The notes beneath the pieces were generated by a model that searched no databases, was not told the origin of the DNA, and was given only the letters and a program-made list of their open reading frames with translations. From NCBI RefSeq assembly GCF_042852765.1, contig NZ_AP031414.1: a DNA stretch of 64,000 nt. The stretch is one strand, 5' to 3'. This DNA is from Schaedlerella glycyrrhizinilytica_A. GTDB taxonomy: Bacteria; Bacillota; Clostridia; Lachnospirales; Lachnospiraceae. Positions within the stretch are counted from its first letter, which is position 1, and each line of letters begins with the position of its first letter. Made by a program: the position numbers and the translations under genes. Below are positions 24,047 to 33,612 of this stretch, piece by piece.

Positions 24047-25384
24047 CTATACATCCAGTTCCAGGACAAATTCACCCTCACCCTTGCAAGGCTTCCACTC
24101 TGCCAAATCTTCCCCATCACCATTTGGATTTCCTGTCTTGATGAAATTTGACCAATATGCGATCATTCTTTCACTTAAAGCAAAATCCTCTTCTGTCATT
24201 GGTCTCCAACACCGGGAGAGCGTACCGAACATATACCAGAGTTCTGCCGAATGAAATGCTCCCGCATCATCACCCGGCAACTGACGTTTAAAATAGTACA
24301 CATATGCCGGATCTGCTCCTGCCTGCTCTAAAAATCTGCTCCAATCCACACATCCCTGATAAAGTCTGCTTTTCACACCCGCGTCTGCATCTTTCTTTTC
24401 TACAAATATGTCATTCTGATTAGAACCGATTAAATATGGAATCTTTTTAATCTTTCCCTGTTCGATCTGCCGATCATATCCTTCCGGAAGTACATATCCG
24501 TCCACATTCGGACGCATTACCAACCCTGCGCCTTGTTGCATCATTTCGCCCATAAAACGTCCAAATGCCACATACAACTCTTCTGCCGACATTTCTCGCA
24601 GTTCTTGAAGATTTTTAGCGCCCGTCTGCTTTACAAATGCTTCTCCATATGTCATCGCCTCTTCTAAGGACAGGTCATCATTCATTCCGTTATTGTATCC
24701 GCCGCCGCTTTGCATCACAGCCTTGCTCATCATGTTTTCAGTCAACGGAGAGGATACCAGCGTCTGTACACTCATCGCCCCTGCACTTTGTCCCATAACT
24801 GTAATTACTTCCGGATCGCCGCCAAATGCACGGATATTTCGGGAAACCCATTGCAGTGCGGTGATCTGGTCCATGATTCCGTAATTACCGGACACCCCTT
24901 TTTCACTTTCCGCACTGAGCCATGGATGTGCAAGGAATCCAAATAAATTCAAACGATAATTGATCGTAACAAGAATGATTCCATTTTCACAAAAACGTTC
25001 TCCGTCAAATTCCATTTCGCTTCCATAACCGCCCATAAATGCGCCGCCGTGGATCCAAACCGCAACCGGAAGTTTCTCTTCTCCTGACTTTGCCGGAGTC
25101 CAAATATTTAAATACAGACTGTCCTCACTGCATGGAACATCATAAGACTTTTCCGAATAAAACTCTTTGTCATAAAACGGCATCTCTCTGATTTCCTGCA
25201 TACTTTTACACGGAAATTTTTCCGCCGAATACACGCCGTCCCATGCTCCCAACGGCTGCGGCGGCTGCCATCTCAATTCTCCGACCGGTGCTTTTGCGTA
25301 AGGTATTCCTCTAAATACGGAATACGCATCCTTTGAAACACCTTGCACTTCGCCATACTCTGTTCTTACTCGATCAACTGCCAT
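24047..25384 (-). CDS. Type B carboxylesterase
   Basis: A 445-residue alpha/beta-hydrolase of the carboxylesterase type B family. The nucleophile elbow is VMGQSAGAMS (Ser near residue 195), the oxyanion loop is WIHGGAFMGGYGS, and the family signature EDSLYLNIWTP is present. A candidate catalytic histidine lies in FHSAELWYMFG. No signal peptide is present, so it acts in the cytosol. It is the last gene of an oligosaccharide ABC operon, 7 bp after a permease, so removal of ester groups from an imported sugar is a reasonable guess. Confidence 0.88.
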   Translation of the reverse strand: MAVDRVRTEYGEVQGVSKDAYSVFRGIPYAKAPVGELRWQPPQPLGAWDGVYSAEKFPCKSMQEIREMPFYDKEFYSEKSYDVPCSEDSLYLNIWTPAKSGEEKLPVAVWIHGGAFMGGYGSEMEFDGERFCENGIILVTINYRLNLFGFLAHPWLSAESEKGVSGNYGIMDQITALQWVSRNIRAFGGDPEVITVMGQSAGAMSVQTLVSSPLTENMMSKAVMQSGGGYNNGMNDDLSLEEAMTYGEAFVKQTGAKNLQELREMSAEELYVAFGRFMGEMMQQGAGLVMRPNVDGYVLPEGYDRQIEQGKIKKIPYLIGSNQNDIFVEKKDADAGVKSRLYQGCVDWSRFLEQAGADPAYVYYFKRQLPGDDAGAFHSAELWYMFGTLSRCWRPMTEEDFALSERMIAYWSNFIKTGNPNGDGEDLAEWKPCKGEGEFVLELDV

Positions 25385-25390
25385 TTTTCA

Positions 25391-26281
25391 TCATCCTTTC
25401 ACTGCACCCATTACCAAACCTTTCGCAAAATATTTCTGGAAGAACGGATACAATACTAAGATCGGCAAAATACCGATTACGGCAATCGCCATACGCGCAG
25501 TCGTTGTCGGAAGATCTGCGGTATTAAATCCACCTACATTCGTCGATGCCAGGAACGCAATATTCGTATTGATCTCATTCAGAATATTTTGTATCGTATA
25601 AAGATGTGCCGACTGGTCTTTTGTTAAATAGTATAAACCATTTTGCCAGTCATTCCAATAAGCAATTCCGGTCATCAGACCTACCGTTGCAAGAATCGGT
25701 TTTGAAAGCGGCTGCACGATCTTAAAGAAAATATAAAATTCGCCGGCTCCGTCTATTCTTGCAGATTCGTAAAGTTCTTCCGGAATACTATGTTCATAAT
25801 AATTTCGGACAAGCATGATCATAAATGCGCTCATCAGAAGATTCGGTAAAAGCAGTCCCCAGATTGTATTTTTCACATGAAATACTCTTGTATAGATCAT
25901 GTAAGTCGGCACCAATCCACCGTTAAACAACATCGTGAAAATCACAAGGAAATTCAATATTTTCACACCCGGAAGTTTTCGTTTTGACAACATATAGGCA
26001 AGCATCGATGTGATGATGATCGATACAACCGTTCCGATTGCCGTAACAAGAATCGTCATTCCGTAAGCACGCGCATATTTTCCAATATCTTGCAGCAAAT
26101 ATTCATATGCCCCAAAAGACCATTTTTCAGGGAAATAAGAATATCCGTTTAGAATCGCCGTTTTGTCATCCGTAAATGACGCTATGATTAATAATAAAAA
26201 CGGAAGAATCGCTGCGACAGAGCATATCATCATTATAATATTTGCCGCCAGACTCCAACGTTTCTGATCCTTTGATACCAT
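25391..26281 (-). CDS. Sugar ABC transporter permease (LplC/YtcP type)
   Basis: A 296-residue permease with about six membrane segments, the first near residues 10-35. The EAA loop reads YESARIDGAGEFYIFFKIV and the tail ends in QKYFAKGLVMGAVKG, as usual for the LplC group. It pairs with the LplB-type permease 12 bp upstream. Relatives take up complex oligosaccharides. Confidence 0.9.
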   Translation of the reverse strand: MVSKDQKRWSLAANIIMMICSVAAILPFLLLIIASFTDDKTAILNGYSYFPEKWSFGAYEYLLQDIGKYARAYGMTILVTAIGTVVSIIITSMLAYMLSKRKLPGVKILNFLVIFTMLFNGGLVPTYMIYTRVFHVKNTIWGLLLPNLLMSAFMIMLVRNYYEHSIPEELYESARIDGAGEFYIFFKIVQPLSKPILATVGLMTGIAYWNDWQNGLYYLTKDQSAHLYTIQNILNEINTNIAFLASTNVGGFNTADLPTTTARMAIAVIGILPILVLYPFFQKYFAKGLVMGAVKG

Positions 26282-26292
26282 CGTTTTCCCTC

Positions 26293-27219
26293 CTAAAACA
26301 GTGAACTCTTCTCATCGTATTTCTTGATGATCTGATTTGCGGTAACAATAAAGATAAATCCTACGATCGACTGTATGAAACTTGCCGCAGACGACATTGC
26401 AATATCGTTACGCTGTAATAACGCTCGGTAAACATATGTATCGATCGTCTGAGTTACATTATAAAGTGCGCCTTGATTCATCGGCACCTGATAGAACAAA
26501 CCGAAGTCTGATCGGAAGATCTGACCTACGTTCATAATAAACAACATAATAATCGTCGGTTTGATCAGTGGAATCGTAATAAATCTGTGCTGTTTCCATT
26601 TTGACGCGCCATCCAACTGTGCCGCCTCGTAAAGAGATTTATCAATTCCGACGATCGTCGACAAATACAAGATCATTCCAAAACCGATATTTTTCCACTG
26701 ATTTACAAATGTAAGAATAAACGGCCAATATTTTGTCTCTGCATAAAACTCAATCGGACTCTTTCCTAATGCTTCCAAGATCCCGTTCACAAGACCATTG
26801 GTCGGTGATAAGTATGCGAACACCAGATAAGCAATGACAACCATCGACATCAGATACGGCATCAAGATCACTGTCTGATAAAATTTCTTCAGTTTCGCAT
26901 TATACACCTCATTAAGCAAAATTGCCGCTCCGACGCCGACAACAATCCCCAGCACAATCCATACAATGTTGTACAGCAAAGTATTGCGGATCATGATCGC
27001 AGCGTCTCCCGTTGCAAACAAAAATTCAAAGTTCTTTAATCCAACCCATGGACTTTTCCAGATTCCCAAATTATATTTGAAGTCTTTAAATGCGATCTGA
27101 AGTCCCATCAGCGGCATATAGTTATTAATGAATAAATAGATAAATCCCGGAAGTCCCATCAGGTAAAACGGAATCCAATGCTTCCAATTTGTTTTTTTCT
27201 TTTTCTTTGCCGGTTTCAT
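26293..27219 (-). CDS. Sugar ABC transporter permease (LplB type)
   Basis: A 308-residue permease with a basic lysine-rich N-terminus and about six membrane segments. The PLMGLQIAFKDFKYN stretch and the EAA loop YEAAQLDGASKWKQHRFI are characteristic of the LplB group. It follows the binding-protein gene, separated by a strong hairpin. Confidence 0.9.
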   Translation of the reverse strand: MKPAKKKKKTNWKHWIPFYLMGLPGFIYLFINNYMPLMGLQIAFKDFKYNLGIWKSPWVGLKNFEFLFATGDAAIMIRNTLLYNIVWIVLGIVVGVGAAILLNEVYNAKLKKFYQTVILMPYLMSMVVIAYLVFAYLSPTNGLVNGILEALGKSPIEFYAETKYWPFILTFVNQWKNIGFGMILYLSTIVGIDKSLYEAAQLDGASKWKQHRFITIPLIKPTIIMLFIMNVGQIFRSDFGLFYQVPMNQGALYNVTQTIDTYVYRALLQRNDIAMSSAASFIQSIVGFIFIVTANQIIKKYDEKSSLF

Positions 27220-27239
27220 AATTTCTCCTTTTTCTAAGA

Positions 27240-27261
27240 CAGGGAACCATTTGGTTCCCTG
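27240..27261 (-). terminator. Intra-operon hairpin after the binding-protein gene
   Basis: CAGGGAACCA and TGGTTCCCTG form a perfect 10-bp stem with a 2-3 nt loop, between the stop of the binding-protein gene and the first permease. No T-run follows directly. Such hairpins usually stabilise the binding-protein message or stop part of the transcripts. Confidence 0.65.
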
Positions 27262-27293
27262 CTGATGATCACTTTATCTTATTACATTTTCGC

Positions 27294-28787
27294 TTACTGC
27301 TGCTCCATATATGCATCTAACTGCTTCTGATTTTCTTCGATAATTGCTGACATTCCTGCTTTATCCAGAGCATTTACAAACTCTTCGATCGCCGCATCAA
27401 CATTTTCCACATTTCCTGACTGAAGTCTCGGCAAATGTTCTGCAATCACATTGGAAACCGCCCCTGCTTCCGCAGATACATTTGTAACGTCAAATACATA
27501 TCCTAACGATTTCGATGTCGGCACATCTTTATTAAATTCCTCTACTTTCTCCAGATAGTCATCACCATTCGGTACTGCTGTCATTGCTTTTGTCGGATCG
27601 CCATATTTTGTAAACAGAGAGGTATAACCTTCCGGTCCTACTTCCGCACCCTCTGCTGTACATACATTTTCAGTACCTTCTACTTTTGTATAATGTTTTC
27701 CTTCAATACCATACTGTAACAGGTTTGCTACATCTGCATTTGTGTAGATCAGCTCCAACAGTTCCATTGCCTTTTCCGGATGTTTGCTGTTTGCCGCAAT
27801 TCCCCACATTCTTTCTGCTGTTGATGCTGTTGTAATGATCGGATCGTCTAACTGTGCAATATCAATTGCAAATGACTGTCCGCTCTGCCATGTTGCAAAC
27901 TGTGACATATCATAACCGGTCGGAAGACCGAATAATTTTTCCATCTTAAAATATTCCTGTGGAGTTGTCGTATCTGTCAAAGAACCCGCCGGCATATACC
28001 CAGTATCATTCCATGCCTTCGCAGCTGCACAATAATTTTTAAATATATCGCTTGCATAGAAGTTTTCCACTTTTGTGGAATTTACCGGATCTGCAATATA
28101 TCCAAAATCTGCATTTGTTCCAAATGTCTCCACATTATAGTACATATGCACATTTAAAGCTCCGCTTGTCCCCGCTGATGTCCCATATACATCCTTTGCT
28201 TTTACTGCTTCAAAATAGCGTGTAAGATCATCAAGATCTGCGCCTTTTTCTATTGTAATTCCAAGTTCATCCGCCATATCTTTGTTGTATACAAATCCCG
28301 GGCTGTTTGCTACGTATGGATTTGCCGGAAGCGCATACTGCACGCCGTTCACCTGTCCGGCTTTCAAAACATTTTCTACTGCTGCCACATAATTCGGAGC
28401 ATACTCCAGATAATCATCCAGTTCCATCAAAATTCCGTCATCATAAATGTCTGCCAATTTCTGTGTCAATCCAACTGCTACAATATCCATCTTCTCATCG
28501 CTGACGATATTCATACTTGTTGTTGTCGGAAGATCGCCGATGAACAGATTCTGAATATCCACTTTACAGTTGATTTCTTTTTCTGTGATCTTGTTGAGTT
28601 CCGCCTCAACCGCCTCTACGTCCGGCAGTTCCGGCACTACGTTTACCAACTGAATGGCGATCGTCTCTGTCTCCCCGCTGTCTGCCTGCGGTTTCTTCCC
28701 CTCATCCTTTGATCCTGATCCACACCCTGCCAGTACGGTGGTCAACATTGTCATAATAAGTAATGAGCTGACTACTTTCTTCTTCAT
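27294..28787 (-). CDS. Oligosaccharide-binding lipoprotein (LplA type)
   Basis: A 497-residue extracellular binding protein. The lipoprotein signal MKKKVVSSLLIMTMLTTVLAG ends in the lipobox VLAGC. The chosen start (28787) has a perfect AAAGGAGGA site 5-7 nt upstream. The open frame continues 94 codons further but then runs into the response-regulator gene, so that extension is not real. It is the substrate-recognition part of the LplB/LplC-type importer downstream. No ATPase is present in the operon. Confidence 0.92.
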   Translation of the reverse strand: MKKKVVSSLLIMTMLTTVLAGCGSGSKDEGKKPQADSGETETIAIQLVNVVPELPDVEAVEAELNKITEKEINCKVDIQNLFIGDLPTTTSMNIVSDEKMDIVAVGLTQKLADIYDDGILMELDDYLEYAPNYVAAVENVLKAGQVNGVQYALPANPYVANSPGFVYNKDMADELGITIEKGADLDDLTRYFEAVKAKDVYGTSAGTSGALNVHMYYNVETFGTNADFGYIADPVNSTKVENFYASDIFKNYCAAAKAWNDTGYMPAGSLTDTTTPQEYFKMEKLFGLPTGYDMSQFATWQSGQSFAIDIAQLDDPIITTASTAERMWGIAANSKHPEKAMELLELIYTNADVANLLQYGIEGKHYTKVEGTENVCTAEGAEVGPEGYTSLFTKYGDPTKAMTAVPNGDDYLEKVEEFNKDVPTSKSLGYVFDVTNVSAEAGAVSNVIAEHLPRLQSGNVENVDAAIEEFVNALDKAGMSAIIEENQKQLDAYMEQQ

Positions 28788-28926
28788 GTTTTTCTCCTCC
28801 TTTAAACGAGCCGTTGTTTTATATTCAGATTGTATCAACTCTATGTATGTATTTATAGCACAATCCTGTTCTCCTACTGACACATTTATGACTTCTTTTT
28901 TCTTCTTTTTCTCCTTAATTTTCTTC

Positions 28927-29679
28927 TTAGTTTTCTTTTCGAAATTGGGCCGGTGTTTTCCCTGTTTCTCTCTTAAATATTTTACTGAAATAGGAATAGT
29001 TTCCATATCCCACCATATCTGCGATCTTATTAACATGATAATCGGTGTGAAGCAGTAATTTTTCCGCAACTTCGATCCTTTTTTTCATCATAAACTCTAA
29101 AATAGAAATATTCTCTTCTTTTTTGAATATCCGCATCAGATACTGCGGATTCAAATGCACTTCTTTCGCAAGATCTTCGATATAGATATTCTCTGACAAA
29201 TGTTCGATAATGTATTGCTTTACCTTTGGGATCACTGATGCATTTTCAGAATCCCTCTCCTCCAGATCGTGTACGATCGATTCGGACACGCTTTCTACCA
29301 CAGCCTTTCTGCTCAGACTTTTTACCAATTTCATTAGAATCGTATCCATTTCTTCATAATTCACCGGCTTCAGTACATAATCCACACTTCCCAGACGTAG
29401 CGCTCGTCTCGCATAATCAAAATCTTCATGTCCGGTAATAAACACGCACTCTATCTCCGGATAATGCTGCCGCATCCATTCCGCCAGATCCAATCCCGTT
29501 CCATTGGGCATCTCTATATCGCAGAGCATAAAGTCAATTTCTTCATTTTTTAATACTTGCTGCGCCTGCTGCATCGACCGTGCGGTAAACACCTGATCCA
29601 CCCCGTATTTTTCCCACTGTATCCTTCGTGTCAACGCTTTTAAAGCAACAATTTCATCATCTACAACCAACGCTCTCAT
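28927..29679 (-). CDS. AraC-type response regulator (YesN family)
   Basis: A 250-residue regulator. Residues 1-120 are a receiver domain with the phosphate-accepting Asp54 (MLCDIEMPNG) and the conserved lysine in VLKPVNY. The C-terminal 100 residues are an AraC helix-turn-helix pair (DLAKEVHLNPQYLMRIFK and KIADMVGYGNYSYFSKIFKR). The gene is 4 bp after the histidine kinase, and together they probably sense a carbohydrate outside the cell and switch on the LplABC-type operon immediately downstream. Confidence 0.93.
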   Translation of the reverse strand: MRALVVDDEIVALKALTRRIQWEKYGVDQVFTARSMQQAQQVLKNEEIDFMLCDIEMPNGTGLDLAEWMRQHYPEIECVFITGHEDFDYARRALRLGSVDYVLKPVNYEEMDTILMKLVKSLSRKAVVESVSESIVHDLEERDSENASVIPKVKQYIIEHLSENIYIEDLAKEVHLNPQYLMRIFKKEENISILEFMMKKRIEVAEKLLLHTDYHVNKIADMVGYGNYSYFSKIFKRETGKTPAQFRKEN

Positions 29680-29682
29680 CTG

Positions 29683-31401
29683 TTACGCATCCCCCTTTTC
29701 TTTCCTTTCCAAGATCAATTCCACTCTTGTCCCATTGGGACGATCTCTTCCGATCTTCAATTCTGCTTTTCCCTCATACAACACTTCCAAACGTTCGATC
29801 GCATTTTGTATTCCAACCCCAAGTCCGTCCTGGTATTGCTTTGTCTCTCGGAATCGCTTGATTTTTTCCAATATTTCATCAGAAATTCCTTTCCCTGTAT
29901 CAGCAACAAAAATCTGGATTTTTTCATCTCCCATTTTCTTCGCGATCACAAAAATATCAATACTATTTCCGATCATAAGAGAATGCTTGATCGCATTTTC
30001 CACAAAATTTTGGATCAAGAGCGGAGGGATCAAACAGTTGTCTAATTCTTCGTCCCATTCCACGATCGCAAAAAACTCTTCCGGGTAGCGAGCCCGCTGA
30101 ATTTCAAAATAATTCCTGATGTGGAGCATTTCATTTTTCAGTTCCACAAAATCTGTATTTGCATTTACGATATAACGAAAATATTGAGACAAGCATAAAA
30201 TCATCTTCTGGATCAGCGGATATTCATCCTGTTCGTAACTATACAAAATATTCATCGCATTTAAAATAAAATGCGGTTGGATCTGCTGACTCAAAAAACA
30301 TCTTCGGATCTTCTCTTTTTCAAGCTGCTGTTCATATACGTCGATTTTCAATTCCGACATCTCGTCCAACATCCGGTTAAAGTTTTTATTGATCTGTTCA
30401 AATTCACTTCCCGCGCTTTTTTCTGTAATTCGAAATTCCGTATCTCCATGTTCGATACGCTTCATCGCAGAAGAAAGTTGGTTTAAAGGAACGATCATCC
30501 ACCTTCGCAGCACATATAAGATTACCGGAATCGCGAGCAATACGAGAATCATCGACCAACTCAAAATCTGAGTCATGCCGGAAAAATTGTTTTTGATCGT
30601 ACTTCTCGAAATTACTTGTATTAAAGAGAAATCCGCATATTTATTTTCCGTTCTAATCACGATATATCCCGCTTTCTTTGGATTTTTCAATACTGTTTCC
30701 AAATCAATATTTTCCGTATTTTTCTCACTGTAAATCTGTCGATCTTCGGAAATAAACGCTTGGATCTGCGGGCTTCCGTCTTCTTTTACGATTCTCCGTA
30801 AAATCTGATTCAGATCAAACCACGCTCCGAAATAAGCATTTTGATGTTTGCCTACATATAGTGCAATGTCTGTTGTTTCAAGATCTACCACTTCCCAGTA
30901 CCCTACTTTTTGAATTTCTTTTTCTTCTATAATTCGATTAATCTGTTCAAAAAGTTCCGTCTGATACGAAGAATAATTGGATTCGACTATTTTTATCTCT
31001 TTTTCCGGAAAAAACGCATACATTCCCGCCGCAAATATGTTATCATCTATCGCCTTATTCATTACTTCTTTCAGTCTTACAACCGACTGTAATTCATCAT
31101 AATATTCCGTTGTAGTTGTGATTTTTTTCGAATTGATCTTTGCAAAATCCACATCATCAACTGCGATCTGCTGCGTTTTCCACGCTGCGCGCTTCATTGC
31201 ATCCTCCACTTGCAGCATATACAGATCCAATGCGCCTTTTGTTTCCGACGCAAACTGTTCTTCGGCACGATTTACCGCCATTTTCCCAAGTAAGATCGTC
31301 ACAACATTCACCGGGATCATCACCGCAATAACGATACACATCACACGGATCACGGAAGATGAAAACAACTGCTTCCACGTTATCTTTCTTTTCATGATCA
31401 T
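29683..31401 (-). CDS. Sensor histidine kinase (YesM family)
   Basis: A 572-residue membrane kinase. Segment 1 lies at about residues 14-37 and segment 2 near 280-305, with an extracellular sensor domain of about 240 residues between them. A HAMP region follows (RRWMIVPLNQLSSAM), then the His-kinase motif QQIQPHFILNAMN with the phospho-accepting histidine, and an ATP-binding domain (FVENAIKHS, DTGKGIS, GVGIQNAIERL). It is paired with the AraC-type regulator downstream. Confidence 0.93.
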   Translation of the reverse strand: MIMKRKITWKQLFSSSVIRVMCIVIAVMIPVNVVTILLGKMAVNRAEEQFASETKGALDLYMLQVEDAMKRAAWKTQQIAVDDVDFAKINSKKITTTTEYYDELQSVVRLKEVMNKAIDDNIFAAGMYAFFPEKEIKIVESNYSSYQTELFEQINRIIEEKEIQKVGYWEVVDLETTDIALYVGKHQNAYFGAWFDLNQILRRIVKEDGSPQIQAFISEDRQIYSEKNTENIDLETVLKNPKKAGYIVIRTENKYADFSLIQVISRSTIKNNFSGMTQILSWSMILVLLAIPVILYVLRRWMIVPLNQLSSAMKRIEHGDTEFRITEKSAGSEFEQINKNFNRMLDEMSELKIDVYEQQLEKEKIRRCFLSQQIQPHFILNAMNILYSYEQDEYPLIQKMILCLSQYFRYIVNANTDFVELKNEMLHIRNYFEIQRARYPEEFFAIVEWDEELDNCLIPPLLIQNFVENAIKHSLMIGNSIDIFVIAKKMGDEKIQIFVADTGKGISDEILEKIKRFRETKQYQDGLGVGIQNAIERLEVLYEGKAELKIGRDRPNGTRVELILERKEKGDA

Positions 31402-31566
31402 TTTTCCTTTCCTTTACACTATTTCTATTTTACTGTTATTCCCCCTTCAAATACAATGTAATTTTTTTATATCTATCCAACAAATTTTCAGTTGCTTTAT
31501 CCTTGCTTTTAGTCACTTTTTCTGTTAATTTCCCACAAATTCTTTCTTTTTTTAGCATTTTTATTG

Positions 31567-31572
31567 TATAAT
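31567..31572 (+). promoter_or_regulatory. Possible -10 element for the amylase gene
   Basis: A perfect TATAAT lies 89 bp before the amylase start. The -35 region 17 bp upstream is only T-rich, so the promoter is weak or needs an activator. Confidence 0.4.
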
Positions 31573-31660
31573 ATTTCTACATGTTTGTGAAAATGAAATC
31601 TTTTTATGTTACTGTAAATTTCTTTTCACTTTGATTTTAGAAAAAGGCAGGTACAAATTT

Positions 31661-32971
31661 ATGTGGGCTTACAATGAAACCTTTTATCAAATCTATCCGA
31701 TTGGCTTTTGTGATGCACCGATCCACAATGACGGGATCTGTATTCCGCACATTCGAAAAATTTCTGAGTGGAGCGCTTATCTGCAAGAACTTGGGATTGG
31801 TTCTATCATTCTCAATCCAATCTTTGAATCGGATAATCACGGATATGATACTCGAGATTTTCGATCAATCGACTGCCGTCTCGGCACAAATGACGATTTC
31901 CGCGCTGTCTGTAAAGACCTTCACGCACATCAGATCAACATCATCCTTGACGGTGTGTTTAATCATGTAGGACGGGGATTCTGGGCATTTCAAGATGTAT
32001 TGGAAAAGAAATGGGATTCTCCGTACAAAGACTGGTTCCATATCAGTTTTGACGGAAACAGTTGCTATAATGACGGCTTCTGGTATGAAGGATGGGAAGG
32101 ACATTTTGAGCTTGTTAAACTCAATCTTCAAAATCCGGCTGTCACAGACTATCTTCTTGGCTGCGTCAAATTCTGGATCGAAGAGTTTGATATTGACGGA
32201 CTCCGACTGGATGTAGCTTATAGTCTGGATCACAATTTTATGCGCCGTCTCCGTACGTTCTGTGAAGAGCTAAAACCGGGATTTGCATTGATCGGAGAAG
32301 TATTATTCGGCGATTATAACTTGATCGTCAACGATGATATGCTGCATAGCTGCACCAACTATGAATGTTATAAAGGAATTTATTCCAGTTTGAATAGTAT
32401 GAACCTGTTCGAGATCGCACATTCTCTGAACCGTCAGTACGGACCGGAACAATGGTGTATCTACCGTGGCAAGCATCTGATGAACTTTGTAGACAACCAT
32501 GACGTCACTCGGATTGCAAGTATCTTAGCAAATAAAAATCATCTGCCGCTTGCATACGGTATTCTCTTTGGTATGCCCGGTATTCCGTGCATTTACTATG
32601 GAAGTGAATGGGGGGAACTCGGTGAAAAAGCGCCCGATAACGATTATGCACTCCGCCCGTCTTTTGAAGCGCCGATACCGAATGAACTCACGGACTTTCT
32701 GAAAAAACTGATCTCGCTTCGTAAGAACAGCGACGCTCTTTGTAACGGCGGATACAAAAATATCGTAATCACCAATCACCAGTTGATTTTTGAACGAAAG
32801 AGCGATTCCGAACGTGTCCTTGTTGCGATCAATGCTTCGGATGCAGATCTCACAGCAAATCACGGAGATTTCAACGGAACCTGTACCGATCTGCTCACAG
32901 AGAAGGCACACACGTTGTCCGGTTCGGTCGAACTGCCGAAATACAGTGTCATGTTCTTGAAAATGGATTAA
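31661..32971 (+). CDS. Alpha-amylase family glycosidase (GH13)
   Basis: A 436-residue cytosolic GH13 enzyme without a signal peptide. The four conserved regions are visible: DGVFNHVG (region I), GLRLDVA with the nucleophile Asp (region II), LIGEV with the acid Glu (region III) and FVDNHD (region IV). Its short length and N-terminal YNETFYQIYPIGFCDAP resemble cyclomaltodextrinase or maltogenic/glucosidase types that act on imported maltodextrins. The start at 31661 has an AGG site; the frame continues upstream to a TTG without a good site. It is one of the few plus-strand genes. Confidence 0.88.
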   Translation: MWAYNETFYQIYPIGFCDAPIHNDGICIPHIRKISEWSAYLQELGIGSIILNPIFESDNHGYDTRDFRSIDCRLGTNDDFRAVCKDLHAHQINIILDGVFNHVGRGFWAFQDVLEKKWDSPYKDWFHISFDGNSCYNDGFWYEGWEGHFELVKLNLQNPAVTDYLLGCVKFWIEEFDIDGLRLDVAYSLDHNFMRRLRTFCEELKPGFALIGEVLFGDYNLIVNDDMLHSCTNYECYKGIYSSLNSMNLFEIAHSLNRQYGPEQWCIYRGKHLMNFVDNHDVTRIASILANKNHLPLAYGILFGMPGIPCIYYGSEWGELGEKAPDNDYALRPSFEAPIPNELTDFLKKLISLRKNSDALCNGGYKNIVITNHQLIFERKSDSERVLVAINASDADLTANHGDFNGTCTDLLTEKAHTLSGSVELPKYSVMFLKMD

Positions 32972-32987
32972 ATAAAACACCATGCAA

Positions 32988-33033
32988 AAAGCCTGCGCAC
33001 CCGAAATTAGCTTTTCGGTGCACAGGCTTTTTT
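32988..33033. terminator. Bidirectional terminator between amylase and flavin reductase
   Basis: AAAGCCTG and GCACC pair with GGTGC and CAGGCTTT around a CGAAA/TTTCG-containing loop, with A- and T-runs on either side. It serves both convergent genes. Confidence 0.9.
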
Positions 33034-33040
33034 ATTCATT

Positions 33041-33064
33041 ATTTTTCTTTGTACATTGACGCTA
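33041..33064 (-). repeat. TAGCGTC palindromic repeat family, copy A (half element)
   Basis: On the minus strand TAGCGTCAATGTACAAAG starts exactly with the TAG stop codon of the flavin reductase gene. The remainder of the consensus (GGGGAAAACGGTCGATGAAGAG) is not present here. Confidence 0.6.
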
Positions 33065-33568
33065 CTCTTTTACAAGAACTTTTTCAATCTCTGCAATATA
33101 CATCATATGGTAATCCTGATCCGGATAATGTGTCGTATCATTTTCTTTGACATCGAAACATTCCCCTTTCAATTCTTGATGATATTGCTTTTTGCATACA
33201 AAGATCAGTTCCGCTTCTTCAAATGCGGTTGTTCCGTCTACATAATACGGTGTCAATCCGGCTTCTTTTTCCTTCTCGCAGTCCCGTCCGGATTTGCGCC
33301 CGCAGACAGCAAGCGCCTTTCTGTACTCTTCATTGTAAAATGAAATTGTAAACCGCTCGTTCTGATCGACAAACTCTTTTGTATAACGCTGCGGACGGAT
33401 ATAAACTGTGGCGACTTTTTTGCCCCACATGATTCCAAGTCCGCCCCAGCTTGCTGTCATCGTATTGTGTTTTGCTTCATCGCCTGCCGTGATCAGCATC
33501 CATTCTTTTCCGATTTTATCAAATGGATTGAAGCTCAATTCTTCTGCGTTGATTTCACGAAATGCCAT
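33062..33568 (-). CDS. Flavin reductase family protein
   Basis: A 168-residue FMN-binding split-barrel protein of the flavin reductase-like domain family. NTMTASWGGLGIMWGKKVAT and YIRPQRYTKEF are the usual flavin-binding stretches, followed by NERFTISFY. The electron acceptor and partner oxygenase or other system are not indicated by the neighbours. The stop codon is part of an interspersed repeat. Confidence 0.85.
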   Translation of the reverse strand: MAFREINAEELSFNPFDKIGKEWMLITAGDEAKHNTMTASWGGLGIMWGKKVATVYIRPQRYTKEFVDQNERFTISFYNEEYRKALAVCGRKSGRDCEKEKEAGLTPYYVDGTTAFEEAELIFVCKKQYHQELKGECFDVKENDTTHYPDQDYHMMYIAEIEKVLVKE

Positions 33569-33612
33569 CGTTTTTCTCCTTTCCTGATTTTTTCAGATTC
33601 CCTCTGTTTTTC

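Noticed and set aside
28788..29069. 94-codon N-terminal extension of the LplA-type lipoprotein
   Set aside because: It overlaps the response-regulator gene and would bury the lipoprotein signal; a perfect ribosome-binding site precedes 28787.
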